This document shows, one piece after another, positions 1 to 7,479 of a stretch of DNA of 64,000 bases. Source of the DNA: Desulfobacterales bacterium. Lineage in GTDB: Bacteria > Desulfobacterota > Desulfobacteria > Desulfobacterales > JADGBH01. Location: assembly GCA_015231595.1 (NCBI GenBank), contig JADGBH010000008.1, positions 34,232 to 98,231 on the forward strand, in the 5' to 3' direction. A program made the translations under genes and the position numbers. The notes below the pieces were generated by a model. That model did no database searches. It was not told where the DNA came from and saw only the letters and a list, made by a program, of their open reading frames with translations. Numbering within the stretch: position 1 is the stretch's first letter; each line of letters opens with the position of its first letter.

Positions 1-461
1 TTGGAGCTTATGGCGGCAAAAAAGAAATTATGGAGCATATCGCTCCAATTGGTTCAGTTTATCAAGCCGGCACATTGTCAGGAAATCCAGTAGCAATGGC
101 CGCTGGTATTGCTACCCTAAACGAACTTAAATCACCTCAATTTTATGAGTCTTTAAACGAAAAATCAGAGCTTTTGATTGACGGGCTAAAAAAAGCAGCT
201 TACGATTCAGGAATAAAAGTTTCAGCGGATAAAATTGGAGGAATGCTTGGTCTTTTCTTTACTGATAAAGATGTAACAAATTATGATGATGCAAAAACCA
301 GCAATTTAGAGATCTTTTCTAAATATTACAGGGGTATGTTAGAAAAAGGGATATATATGCCTCCATCCCAATTTGAAGCATTTTTTATATCAAATGCTCA
401 TACAAACGAAGATATTGAATATACAGTCAATGCTGCTAAAAATATTTTTAATGTATTATAA
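1..461 (+). CDS. hemL: Glutamate-1-semialdehyde 2,1-aminomutase, C-terminal part
   Basis: The reading frame is open from the first bases of the window and encodes G-A-Y-G-G-K-K-E-I-M-E-H-I-A-P followed by the motif YQAGTLSGNPVAMAAG, which is the conserved region after the PLP lysine in glutamate-1-semialdehyde aminomutase. This PLP enzyme makes 5-aminolevulinate for haem and corrinoid synthesis in the C5 pathway. About 152 residues are visible, so roughly the first two thirds of the protein lie outside the window. The C-terminus (motif PPSQFEAFFISNAHTNEDI) is complete and ends in TAA. Identification is confident from the sequence motifs alone. Confidence 0.93.
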   Translation, partial: GAYGGKKEIMEHIAPIGSVYQAGTLSGNPVAMAAGIATLNELKSPQFYESLNEKSELLIDGLKKAAYDSGIKVSADKIGGMLGLFFTDKDVTNYDDAKTSNLEIFSKYYRGMLEKGIYMPPSQFEAFFISNAHTNEDIEYTVNAAKNIFNVL

Positions 462-500
462 TTATCGGGTATGTCCCACCTTTTACACAAAGGCATAAAT

Positions 501-674
501 TCCCCTTTAGAAAAGCAGGACTGTTAAGTTCTCATAAAATGGTGTAATTTTTTCATAATCACCCCTCCCCTTGCGGGAGGGGTCGCCAGCAAAGCTGGCG
601 GGGGTGGGGTGAAATGAGTCTATGAATTTAAATTAAAATTTTGATTGTTATGGTTCACCCTCACCCTAACCCTC
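501..674 (+). repeat. Dispersed GC-rich repeat module, copy 1
   Basis: This module begins near TTCCCCTTTAGAAAAGCAGG, runs through a hairpin-rich CACCCCTCCCCTTGCGGGAG segment and ends at CACCCTAACCCTC. A second, inverted copy lies at 45216-45388 with the same order of blocks (AAGTTCTCATAAAATGG, the GC-rich hairpin, GGTTCACCCTCACCCTAACC). It stands out sharply against the AT-rich background. In both copies it abuts the end of an inverted-repeat element that starts with AATGCTGTTGACTTAAG. Confidence 0.85.
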
Positions 675-1029
675 AATGCTGTTGACTTAAGGAATTTATT
701 AGCTCCGTTAGGAGCGAGCTGTTTGTAGAAATTTAGTTAATCTAAGAATTTAGCTCCGTAGGAGCGACCTGTTTAATTATTATTGTCTGAACTATGATTT
801 TTTTGATTTTCTGATTAACTATGATTTAGATACACTTTGAATATCAATTATAATCATAGTTTTCATTTAATCATTTTAATCACAGTTCAAGACAAAAAAA
901 GTAACCATCCCTTAACAGGTCGCTCCTACGGAGCTTAAATTTAGGAATTGTCATAATTGCTACAAACAGACCGTCCCTACGGGACTTAAAAACATAAAAA
1001 ATTAATTTTATTCTTAAGTCAACAGCATT
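675..1029. repeat. Inverted-repeat element with 17-bp ends, copy 1
   Basis: The element starts with AATGCTGTTGACTTAAG (675-691) and ends with its exact reverse complement CTTAAGTCAACAGCATT (1013-1029). It is 355 bp long and has no open reading frame. The interior carries the REP-like sequences at 709-772 and 917-987. The same ends bound a 270-bp element at 44946-45215 whose interior is unrelated. This fits a non-autonomous, MITE-like element. Confidence 0.75.
705..990. repeat. REP-like repeats with core GCTCCGTAGGAGCGACC
   Basis: Two forward copies occur near 701-721 (TTAGCTCCGTTAGGAGCGAG) and 748-773 (TTAGCTCCGTAGGAGCGACC), and facing copies near 918-944 (AACAGGTCGCTCCTACGGAG) and 964-986 (AACAGACCGTCCCTACGGGA). 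The core is itself palindromic and would fold into a short hairpin. Sequences of this type are common as dispersed repeats in many bacterial genomes. Confidence 0.7.
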
Positions 1030-1050
1030 AATTCGCCTTCGGCTTTGATC

Positions 1051-1653
1051 TTATTTATTTAGCGCATCTTGAAATTTTAAAATAATTGAATCGGATGTAT
1101 CCTTATGAAATGCAAAAGAAATTTCATTTGAACTTAATTTCATCACGCATTCATAATCATCAGGATTTAACCCTAAAGAAAGAGCGCCTTCGATAAATCC
1201 TGGATAAGTTTGAATAACCACATCAATTCTACCAAGTTACAATTTTGTTATATTGTTAATTCCCAATATATTGCGTTTTAAAATATCAATGGAAAAGCCT
1301 TCTTTAACTAGAAGCTGTTCACTAACATCATCGATTACTGTTCCGATTCTATAGTTTTTCATTTCTTCGAAAGTGTTGGCTTTAATATGACTATCCTTCC
1401 GAGCAATAAGACACATATTATTTGTAAAAATTGGACCTACCCATTTAAATATTTTCTCTCTTTCTTCTGTTCTTGTCGTTGAAAATAAGATTGTATTTTT
1501 AATGTCCTGAGCATAATTATATGCTCGCGCCCAGGGATACATTTTTATATCTTGTCTTCCTTGCTTTGATCCGACTCTTTCCAACATCAGTACTAATAAA
1601 TCTACAGCAATTCCTTGAATTTTCCCATCTTGTTCAACTTGATTTGATTTAGC
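1051..1653 (-). pseudogene. Broken periplasmic solute-binding protein (SBP_bac_3 type)
   Basis: The minus-strand frame reads QVEQDGKIQGIAVDLLVLML, then ERVGSKQG, PWARAYNYAQD, and ends with LGRIDVVIQTYPGF and LNPDDYECVMKLS. These match the layout of family-3 extracellular solute-binding proteins of amino-acid ABC transporters. The frame is cut by a TAA at 1237-1239, in the same frame on both sides (ITKL-stop-LGRID), so one nonsense change, probably GAA to TAA, is enough to explain it. The signal peptide and N-terminus are missing, with further stops just upstream. No permease or ATPase gene is nearby, so it looks like a decaying orphan. Confidence 0.8.
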
Positions 1654-1750
1654 TTACACTTATGTTTTTTTAATTTAAACTGCTTTGCTTGAAATAAAAA
1701 CACAAAAAATCAGCCTTTTTCAAGTAATTTATTTCTAAATCAAGTCTAAA

Positions 1751-2692
1751 TTAGTTCTCCAAATGCAAGGAGTTTTTCATAGCTTTTATATCTGGATTAA
1801 TACCGGCTTTTTTGAGCAATGTCAACAAACGCTCTTTTTCCAGTCTTTCTTGCTCTTTTTCTTTAACCGCTTGTTCATAAAGCATTTTCCATCTAAATTT
1901 TTCAGATTGAGCATCCAGGCATTCGATGTAGTTAATATTAAACTGTAAGTTAAACCTGTCGATAATTTCAATGAATTCATTAGGAATTCTTGATTTGACT
2001 TCATGAATGATGGATGTTGGGATTTCCTTATAATAGGCTTGAGCAATGCCGCCGGCAATGCAAGCCATGGTATCGGCATCACCTCCCAATGAAACAGCAT
2101 TTCGAATAGCACTTTCAACGTCCTTTGATTCAAGAAACGCCAATATGGATTCAGGAACAGATTCTTCACAAGCGGATTTAAAATAATAAATCGGCCTGAT
2201 TTCATCAATTGTCCGATTTAAATCATAGTTGAATCGGCCGCTGATTTCAATTTTAATTTTTTCCTTACTAGCGCCCATACGTGCCAAAAAGATAGCTAAC
2301 GCCGTTGCTTGAGCGCCTTTAATTCCATCTGGATGATTATGTGTGATGACAGCACTTTTCTTTGCTTCGAACAAAACATCATCCTCAGAATTAAAAGCAT
2401 ATCCTATAGGGCTCACGCGCATGGCTGAACCATTTCCCCAGCTAGATGTATGTTCTAATCCATATAACCAATTATAAAAATTAGTCCCATACCCAGCTGT
2501 ATATTTTTTACCAAATCGTCGCAAAGACGTTGCATAATCAATGCCTTCCAAAATCGAGTAGGCAATAGCTATGGTTAAAACTGTGTCATCCGTAAAATCG
2601 GCTTTTCGGCCAAATAAAGGAAAATCAATCGTTCGCAAGGGATTCCCTTCATAAATCGATCCTACAATATCTCCAATAATAGCACCTAACAT
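1751..2692 (-). CDS. ADP-ribosylglycohydrolase family protein (DraG-like)
   Basis: The protein begins MLGAIIGDIVGSIYEG and has the metal-binding motif FTDDTVLT, the SWGNGSAMRVSPI segment, THNHPDGIKGAQA and the second metal motif GGDADTMACIAGGIAQA. These are the hallmarks of the dinuclear Mg/Mn ADP-ribosylglycohydrolases, which remove ADP-ribose from proteins or small molecules. The last 60 residues form a charged helix (EKEQERLEKERLL) outside the catalytic fold. The ATG at 2692 is chosen because GGAG lies nine bases before it; a TTG five codons upstream is less likely. The substrate cannot be told from sequence. Confidence 0.9.
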   Translation of the reverse strand: MLGAIIGDIVGSIYEGNPLRTIDFPLFGRKADFTDDTVLTIAIAYSILEGIDYATSLRRFGKKYTAGYGTNFYNWLYGLEHTSSWGNGSAMRVSPIGYAFNSEDDVLFEAKKSAVITHNHPDGIKGAQATALAIFLARMGASKEKIKIEISGRFNYDLNRTIDEIRPIYYFKSACEESVPESILAFLESKDVESAIRNAVSLGGDADTMACIAGGIAQAYYKEIPTSIIHEVKSRIPNEFIEIIDRFNLQFNINYIECLDAQSEKFRWKMLYEQAVKEKEQERLEKERLLTLLKKAGINPDIKAMKNSLHLEN

Positions 2693-2719
2693 TAAATATG
2701 TCTCCAATCTTCAATAATT

Positions 2720-3358
2720 TTACACTCTAATAAAATCAACATATTCTCCATGGGTAAGGCAATGCGCCCATATTCGTAAAGTATCTCCTTTTTTTATTCC
2801 TTCAGGTAAAGCTGCAATATAAATTGTATTTACACCTTTTTTATCTGTTATATCCCCTCCTCCGCTTACCATATACCCGGCTGTATCACCTGTCATTATT
2901 TGAGGCCAACCGGAATAAGTACTTTGACAACTTTCTGCCCAACGCTCTCTGGCTTTTCGTATCCAAATCCAATTATACCAATGCCCCTCATAATTCTTCG
3001 TTTTATCAGCAGGAGCATTCGGATGAGGGATATAGCCTTTTGAAGGATCTCCCCACATAATAGGAATAAATCCTTTTGGAATATCAATATCTATTTCAGG
3101 AATATATGGAAGATGTTTACCGATGTGCTTTTTTTCTCCATCTGGACCATTTATGTCTTTAAGATAAGATGTCGGAATAGCACCAGCATTGCCTCTTTTT
3201 CTGTTAAAATCAATTGGATTCCAATCAGAAGGCTTTGAAAGAGGAATGCTCAAGGGATTATTATTGACTTTACATGATGTTGCTAAAGGCATAATTATTA
3301 GGCATCCTGTAAGTTTACAAGCTTGTTTTAAGAATTCTCTTCTTTTTAATTCTTCCAT
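2720..3358 (-). CDS. Tat-exported superoxide-reductase-like lipoprotein
   Basis: The N-terminus has a twin-arginine-like motif (KRREFLKQ, residues 5-12) followed by a hydrophobic stretch and a lipobox-like LATSC (Cys29), so it is probably a Tat-exported lipoprotein. The body resembles desulfoferrodoxin/neelaredoxin: GKHLPYIPEI (Lys81, His82), a YIPHPN segment (His112), EGHWYNWIWI (His126) and a C-terminal AHCLTHGEYV (Cys200, His203). This reproduces the four-His, one-Cys iron site of superoxide reductases, with the exact Cys-x-x-His spacing. An insertion of about 60 residues precedes the C-terminal motif. The usual Glu before the Lys-His pair is Gly. The family call is my inference from these ligands. 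Confidence 0.68.
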   Translation of the reverse strand: MEELKRREFLKQACKLTGCLIIMPLATSCKVNNNPLSIPLSKPSDWNPIDFNRKRGNAGAIPTSYLKDINGPDGEKKHIGKHLPYIPEIDIDIPKGFIPIMWGDPSKGYIPHPNAPADKTKNYEGHWYNWIWIRKARERWAESCQSTYSGWPQIMTGDTAGYMVSGGGDITDKKGVNTIYIAALPEGIKKGDTLRIWAHCLTHGEYVDFIRV

Positions 3359-3371
3359 AAATCATTCCTTT

Positions 3372-4367
3372 CTAAATTAAAAATTTTTTATATTCTTCTT
3401 TATTTGTAAATTTTATACGGATAATTTTATTTATATTTTCGGATTCAATTAAAATATCAGCGGGTATATTTAAATCAGCCTTGCTATAAGAGGCACATAT
3501 AGACGAAGCAAGTTCAATATCACTATCTGGTGTAGCTTTAAAAATTAATCCGATAGGACCTGGAATTTTATCAACCTGTAAAATTATATCATTTTCTTTA
3601 TCAAAATATTTTAATATATTCTCATTATCCTTTTCTTCTCTGCCTATAACTAATTTTGTTTTTGCATCTATTCGGAAATGCCTGCCATGCTTTAATAGCT
3701 CAAAATCTTTTTCATTCCATGAATCATTATATTGAAAAAAATCCCTTAAACGGTCAGAATAACCTTTATCACAAAGTAAACATCCTCCTGCTGGAGCTGG
3801 ATATTCATTGATTCCAAATTCCTTTGCAAGTGCTATCTGGATTTTTCTTCCACGACCTGCGATATCAAGTAAATTATCTCGATTTATTAATTTTGAACTT
3901 TCTGGAATTGTTTCTGGCAGCCTTTTAGCGCTTAAAGGCCTTAAAATATATCCTTCAAAACCTGATTTTTTTTCAACATATCTTAAAGAATTTTTCGTCT
4001 GGGACATTGGTCTTTGGCCAAGAACTTCTCCGCTAAACAGAAAATTAAATCCAAGCTCATTCATGACGCTACCAGCAATTTTAAACATTAACGCATGGCA
4101 ATCTAAACAAGGATTCATTTCTGTACCGTATCCGCATGGAGGATTTTTAAGCATAGGTAAATATTCAGAAGTAATATTTTTAATTATAAGCGGGATATTT
4201 GTCATTTTTGATGCTTTTTGAGCTTTTTCCGCTGAAAAAAATGGAGTTTCAAAAGAAATCCATTCAACATGGATGCCTTGTTGTTTTAGGACAACGCCAG
4301 ATAAAATACTATCAAGTCCTCCTGAACATAAGCCTAAAGCTTTAACTTTATTTATTGGATGAATCAT
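3372..4367 (-). CDS. PP-loop ATPase, tRNA-thiolation type (MnmA/ThiI-like)
   Basis: An N-terminal PP-loop (LCSGGLDS, residues 13-20) binds ATP for adenylation of a nucleobase. Cysteine pairs follow in NPCLDCH and GGCLLCDKG, typical of tRNA sulfurtransferases. The middle (FSGEVLGQRPMSQ, RPLSAKRLPET) is like the MnmA/ThiI group. The C-terminal part has a HGRHFRIDAKTKLVIGREE segment resembling the NFACT-R/DUF814 domain. It probably takes part in 2- or 4-thiouridine formation in tRNA, but which position is modified cannot be read from the sequence. It lies 13 bp upstream of the superoxide-reductase-like gene on the same strand. Confidence 0.78.
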   Translation of the reverse strand: MIHPINKVKALGLCSGGLDSILSGVVLKQQGIHVEWISFETPFFSAEKAQKASKMTNIPLIIKNITSEYLPMLKNPPCGYGTEMNPCLDCHALMFKIAGSVMNELGFNFLFSGEVLGQRPMSQTKNSLRYVEKKSGFEGYILRPLSAKRLPETIPESSKLINRDNLLDIAGRGRKIQIALAKEFGINEYPAPAGGCLLCDKGYSDRLRDFFQYNDSWNEKDFELLKHGRHFRIDAKTKLVIGREEKDNENILKYFDKENDIILQVDKIPGPIGLIFKATPDSDIELASSICASYSKADLNIPADILIESENINKIIRIKFTNKEEYKKFLI

Positions 4368-4425
4368 GCTAAGTTATATCCGTCAAGTAGTCTAAATATA
4401 ATGAAAAAATATATAGGTAATATTA

Positions 4426-5055
4426 ATGAATAAAAAAACAAAAATTAAACAAGTTATAAAAAATCTCAAGGAAATGTTTCCTGAAGTTCAAACGCAGCTA
4501 AATTACAATAATCCTTTTGAACTTCTTGTGGCAACAATTTTATCAGCTCAATGCACAGATAAACAAGTAAATAATGTGACTAAAAAATTATTTCAAAGAT
4601 TTAAAACACCCTATGATTTTGCAGAAGGTTCCATAGAAGAGCTTGAATCACTAATTAAACAAACCGGCTACTTCCATAACAAAGCAAAGAACATAAAAGA
4701 ATGCGCTAAAACTGTTATTGAAAAATTTAATGGCAATGTTCCAGATAATATGGACGATTTGCTAACTTTAAGGGGAGTTGGCCGAAAAACTGCTAATGTT
4801 GTTCTTAATGTTATTTTTAATAAAGGAGGTATTGTAGTTGACACCCATGTTTTAAGGATCTCAAGACGGCTTGGATTTACAGATAAAAAAGATCCTAACA
4901 AAGTCGAATTTGACCTTATGGAAATTATTCCTAAAAATGAATGTATTGATTTTTCATTAAGACTTATATATTTCGGCCGTTCAATTTGTAAAGCGATTAA
5001 ACCTAAATGCAATGAATGCAATTTTTTTGATATTTGCATTTATGAAAAAAAATGA
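4426..5055 (+). CDS. nth: Endonuclease III (DNA glycosylase/AP lyase)
   Basis: At 209 residues this is the usual length for endonuclease III. It shows LSAQCTDKQVN, the helix-hairpin-helix LRGVGRKTANVV with the catalytic lysine, the catalytic aspartate in VDTHVLRISRRLG, and the C-terminal iron-sulfur loop CKAIKPKCNECNFFDIC with the C-x6-C-x2-C-x5-C spacing. It removes oxidised pyrimidines and cuts the abasic site in base excision repair. It is transcribed alone, away from the minus-strand gene before it. Confidence 0.96.
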   Translation: MNKKTKIKQVIKNLKEMFPEVQTQLNYNNPFELLVATILSAQCTDKQVNNVTKKLFQRFKTPYDFAEGSIEELESLIKQTGYFHNKAKNIKECAKTVIEKFNGNVPDNMDDLLTLRGVGRKTANVVLNVIFNKGGIVVDTHVLRISRRLGFTDKKDPNKVEFDLMEIIPKNECIDFSLRLIYFGRSICKAIKPKCNECNFFDICIYEKK

Positions 5056-5133
5056 CATACAATTACTTATTTTAGATAATATAATATGGATTAGCCTTTA
5101 ATTTTAGCCTTAATCATCTGAATAGCGTATCAG
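5051..5133 (+). repeat. Small inverted-repeat element (TGACATA family), copy A
   Basis: It runs from AATGACATACAATTACTT to AATAGCGTATCAGT with the internal blocks TTAGCCTTTAATT and TTAGCCTTAATCA that mark this family. It overlaps the end of nth. Other copies are at about 38687, 44799, 46622, 54204 and, reversed, 54376. Confidence 0.75.
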
Positions 5134-5153
5134 TTTTGTTGTAATCCTAAAGC

Positions 5154-5195
5154 GTCTGAATCAGAATTTACAGAATTTTAGAATTTTCAGAATTA
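5154..5195 (+). repeat. Left inverted repeat of the GxxExxY cassette
   Basis: The sequence GTCTGAATCAGAATTTACAG and following AGAATT-rich bases is matched in reverse at 5597-5631 (CTGTAAATCCTGATTCAGAC). It also supplies the last codons and stop of the GxxExxY gene. A similar pair without a gene is at 44998-45040 and 45123-45166. Confidence 0.75.
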
Positions 5196-5563
5196 TACTT
5201 TGGATTAAAAATCAGTTTGTATTGAAGGCTGTTTGATCCAAAATTTATCAACAACCCTTTTGGAAAATCATAGGCGACAACATAATTTTTTGCTTGGGCT
5301 AAATGAACATTTTCAAGATTGATCAATGCTTTTAATTCCACCACCACTTTATTTTCAACTATAAAATCCGCTCTCCGAGCACCTACTTCTATTCCATCAT
5401 AGAAAATGGCTTGTTCTTTTTCTCTGACAAATTGTAACCCAGCTTTTTCCATCTCAATTGTCAAACACCTTTGATAAATAACTTCCTGAAATCCATTGCC
5501 TAAAGTATTGTGAACTTTCATGGCGCATCCGATGATTTTGTATGTTAGTCCATCTTTGATCAT
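5168..5563 (-). CDS. GxxExxY family protein
   Basis: The protein (131 residues) has IGCAMKVHNTLGNGFQEVIYQ, whose G-F-Q-E-V-I-Y is the family signature, then YDGIEVGARRADFIVENKVVVELKA, which resembles a PD-(D/E)XK nuclease core (Asp, then Glu-x-Lys). Its biochemical function is not established. The gene is enclosed by facing repeats (5154-5195 and 5597-5631), and its stop codon lies in one of them. It therefore looks like a mobile or repeat-associated cassette. Confidence 0.85.
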   Translation of the reverse strand: MIKDGLTYKIIGCAMKVHNTLGNGFQEVIYQRCLTIEMEKAGLQFVREKEQAIFYDGIEVGARRADFIVENKVVVELKALINLENVHLAQAKNYVVAYDFPKGLLINFGSNSLQYKLIFNPKYNSENSKIL

Positions 5564-5596
5564 TATGTTGCCTTTTCATTTATTAACAATTCTGTT

Positions 5597-5631
5597 CATT
5601 CTTTAATCCTGTAAATCCTGATTCAGACAAT
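5597..5631 (-). repeat. Right inverted repeat of the GxxExxY cassette
   Basis: TTAATCCTGTAAATCCTGAT followed by TCAGACAA is the reverse complement, with a few changes, of the repeat at 5154-5195. The pair defines a cassette of about 480 bp around the GxxExxY gene. Confidence 0.72.
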
Positions 5632-5651
5632 TTTTCAAAGGTGAGCAAAAT

Positions 5652-5685
5652 AAAAAAGCCAGAATTTTACAATTCTGGCTTTTTT
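5652..5685 (-). terminator. Rho-independent terminator of the atp operon (bidirectional)
   Basis: A perfect 15-bp stem (AAAAAAGCCAGAATT paired with AATTCTGGCTTTTTT) encloses the loop TTAC. Read on the minus strand it follows atpE by about 30 bp and ends in a run of T, so it should end the atpZIBE transcript. It is symmetrical enough to work in both directions. Confidence 0.88.
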
Positions 5686-5713
5686 TAACTAATAATCTTT
5701 TTATTTTATAATC

Positions 5714-6007
5714 TTAGTGACCTACCGCTTTACCCAAAATGTTAGCAATCGCTGCTGCTTGTGGATGAGCGTAAATGAGAATCAAAGAAATTACCAATGC
5801 ATAAATACATAATGATTCGATCATTGCAAGACCGATAAGCATGGTAACTGTAACTTTACCTGATGATTCTGGATTTCGTGCGATTCCTTCAACAGCGGCC
5901 TTTAAGCCTAAACCTTGAGCAATACCACAAAAACTAGCGGATATTGCAATACCAAAACCAGCCGCAGTTACGCAAGCGATAAAAAATTGTAGTGCTTGTG
6001 CTTCCAT
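5714..6007 (-). CDS. atpE: ATP synthase F0 subunit c
   Basis: The protein is a 97-residue hairpin of two membrane helices joined by the polar loop GIARNPESSGK. The ion-carrying carboxylate is Glu64 in GLAMIESLCIYAL. Gln31 (GIAQG), Ser65 and Tyr69 sit where sodium-binding c subunits have their extra ligands, so sodium coupling is possible, although the Thr that usually follows Ser is Leu. It forms the rotating ring of the membrane sector. It is the last gene of the F0 operon and is followed by a strong terminator. A GGAGG-type site precedes the ATG. Confidence 0.96.
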   Translation of the reverse strand: MEAQALQFFIACVTAAGFGIAISASFCGIAQGLGLKAAVEGIARNPESSGKVTVTMLIGLAMIESLCIYALVISLILIYAHPQAAAIANILGKAVGH

Positions 6008-6087
6008 TTATAAATACCTCCTTATAAATATAATTAATATAATATAATTTATTGGGCTTCTTCCATTATCCCAATTATAACCAAAAA

Positions 6088-6786
6088 TTAATGGGCATGT
6101 TCCATTGCCGCTGTAAAATACATAATTGATAATAAAAAGAATACAAAAGCTTGAACAAGAGCTACAAATATGCCAAGAGCCATTATTGGTAGAGGCGCAA
6201 AGAAAAGTCCAGCAAGCGCAAATAAAATTCCAAGAACAAGCTCGTGCCCCATCATGTTTCCGAAAAGACGGAAAGATAAAGATAAAATTCTTGCTAAATG
6301 ACCAATAATTTCAATAGGAAAAATTATTGGACTCATCCACCAAACAGGTCCAATAAAATGTTTAATATATTTTACTCCATGATATTTTACACCGATAAAA
6401 TGCGTAAAAATAACAACAACTAATGCACACGATAATGTTGTATTCAAACTTGCAGTCGGAGGAAAAAAACCAGGAACAAGTCCAATTAAGTTACATACAA
6501 ATATGTATATAAATACCGTAGCAATAATTGGAAACAACCATCTTCCTTCTTCTCCTGTAACCTCAATCATAAAATCTTCAATCCCTGAAATTAAAATTTC
6601 AAAAAAATTCTGAAGTTTAGAAGGAATAATTGATACAGACTTTGCAGCCACAACTCCAATTAATAAAAGCATCCCCATGACAAACCAAGAATACAAAACA
6701 TGCGGATAAACATGAGCAAAATGCACTAAAGAACTTATACCTGTTGCTTCACATAATTTAACTAAAAATAAATACGGATGTTCCAT
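6088..6786 (-). CDS. atpB: ATP synthase F0 subunit a
   Basis: The 232-residue membrane protein shows the conserved helix GHLARILSLSFRLFGNMMGHE with the essential arginine facing the c ring, plus the FVALVQAFVFFLLSIMYF final helix. It forms the ion half-channels of the stator. Start and length match the family. It lies between atpI and atpE, with only 2 bp separating it from atpI. Confidence 0.96.
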   Translation of the reverse strand: MEHPYLFLVKLCEATGISSLVHFAHVYPHVLYSWFVMGMLLLIGVVAAKSVSIIPSKLQNFFEILISGIEDFMIEVTGEEGRWLFPIIATVFIYIFVCNLIGLVPGFFPPTASLNTTLSCALVVVIFTHFIGVKYHGVKYIKHFIGPVWWMSPIIFPIEIIGHLARILSLSFRLFGNMMGHELVLGILFALAGLFFAPLPIMALGIFVALVQAFVFFLLSIMYFTAAMEHAH

Positions 6787-6788
6787 TA

Positions 6789-7175
6789 CTAAATAGCCTC
6801 CTTAATAACTAAATTCATTAATTCATTTGCGGCTGCAAGCATAATGCTAACAACTACAACCGAAAGCCCAATAAAAAGTCCAATTGGATTAACATAATGG
6901 TTTGATAAAAGAAAAAATATTATAAATCCATTTATCAAAAAACGGATATAATATTTTGCAATAACAACGTTATGGGAAGTTAAATATGGAGGAGTAAGGG
7001 ATTTTTTCAACGTTTTAGCTAAAAGATGAAAATTTATAGTAACAATTGCTCCTCCAAAAAAGACACCCTTTGTCACGCCAAAAGAAAAGTATAAATAGCT
7101 AATTATAGTAGCTAATATAAACAAAATCCAGTTACTAAATTTAACAAAAGTTATAATTCGTTTTTGAATGTCCAT
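6789..7175 (-). CDS. atpI: ATP synthase subunit I (AtpI-like)
   Basis: This is a 128-residue protein with about four hydrophobic helices, including TKGVFFGGAIVTINFHLLAKTL, as in the ATP synthase I family. AtpI helps assemble the c ring in bacteria where it was studied. Position directly upstream of atpB supports the call. The sequence family itself is poorly conserved, so context carries much of the weight. Confidence 0.85.
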   Translation of the reverse strand: MDIQKRIITFVKFSNWILFILATIISYLYFSFGVTKGVFFGGAIVTINFHLLAKTLKKSLTPPYLTSHNVVIAKYYIRFLINGFIIFFLLSNHYVNPIGLFIGLSVVVVSIMLAAANELMNLVIKEAI

Positions 7176-7177
7176 AC

Positions 7178-7399
7178 CTAAAGATTTTTACTTTTTTTTA
7201 TTGCTAAAAGAATATTTCTATACGCTGCCGCAATGCCAAATCCTAAAAAAAGTAACGTACACCACGGCGTAGTTCCAAACACACTTCTATCTAAATAAAG
7301 ACCAAAAAAAAGACCTATAAATATCGAAAGAGAAACCGAAAATCCTATGCTACTAAAATAGGCTATTTCACGTAAAAATTTTTTTGTGTCATCTTTCAT
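7178..7399 (-). CDS. atpZ: AtpZ/ATPase gene 1-type membrane protein
   Basis: This 73-residue protein has two membrane helices. The second is preceded by GLFFGLYLDRSVFGTTPW and followed by AAAYRNI, the pattern of the small proteins encoded first in many F0 operons (AtpZ, or AtpQ/gene 1). These work with AtpI and have been linked to cation handling. It heads the operon atpZ-atpI-atpB-atpE, with 2 bp to atpI. Confidence 0.85.
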   Translation of the reverse strand: MKDDTKKFLREIAYFSSIGFSVSLSIFIGLFFGLYLDRSVFGTTPWCTLLFLGFGIAAAYRNILLAIKKSKNL

Positions 7400-7479
7400 C
7401 GTTATTTAAGCCCAAAATAGGATTACAAAATAAAGATTGAGTAGCTACCATACAAAGATATTTATGTCAATTTAAAAAA

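Larger units (their letters stand above)
462..1050. other. Gene-free repeat nest after hemL
   Basis: No gene is seen here. The stretch is almost entirely repeated DNA: a GC-rich module (about 501-674), an inverted-repeat element (675-1029) and, inside that, two facing copies of a short repeat with the core GCTCCGTAGGAGCGACC. Each part is listed separately. Confidence 0.8.

Noticed and set aside
501..1029. CRISPR array from the repeated GCTCCGTAGGAGCG units
   Set aside because: Copies are in both orientations, unevenly spaced and palindromic. There are no regular spacers or cas genes.
1237..1239. Recoding at the internal stop of the solute-binding gene
   Set aside because: The codon is TAA, which is not used for selenocysteine, and the gene also lacks its N-terminus, so decay is simpler.
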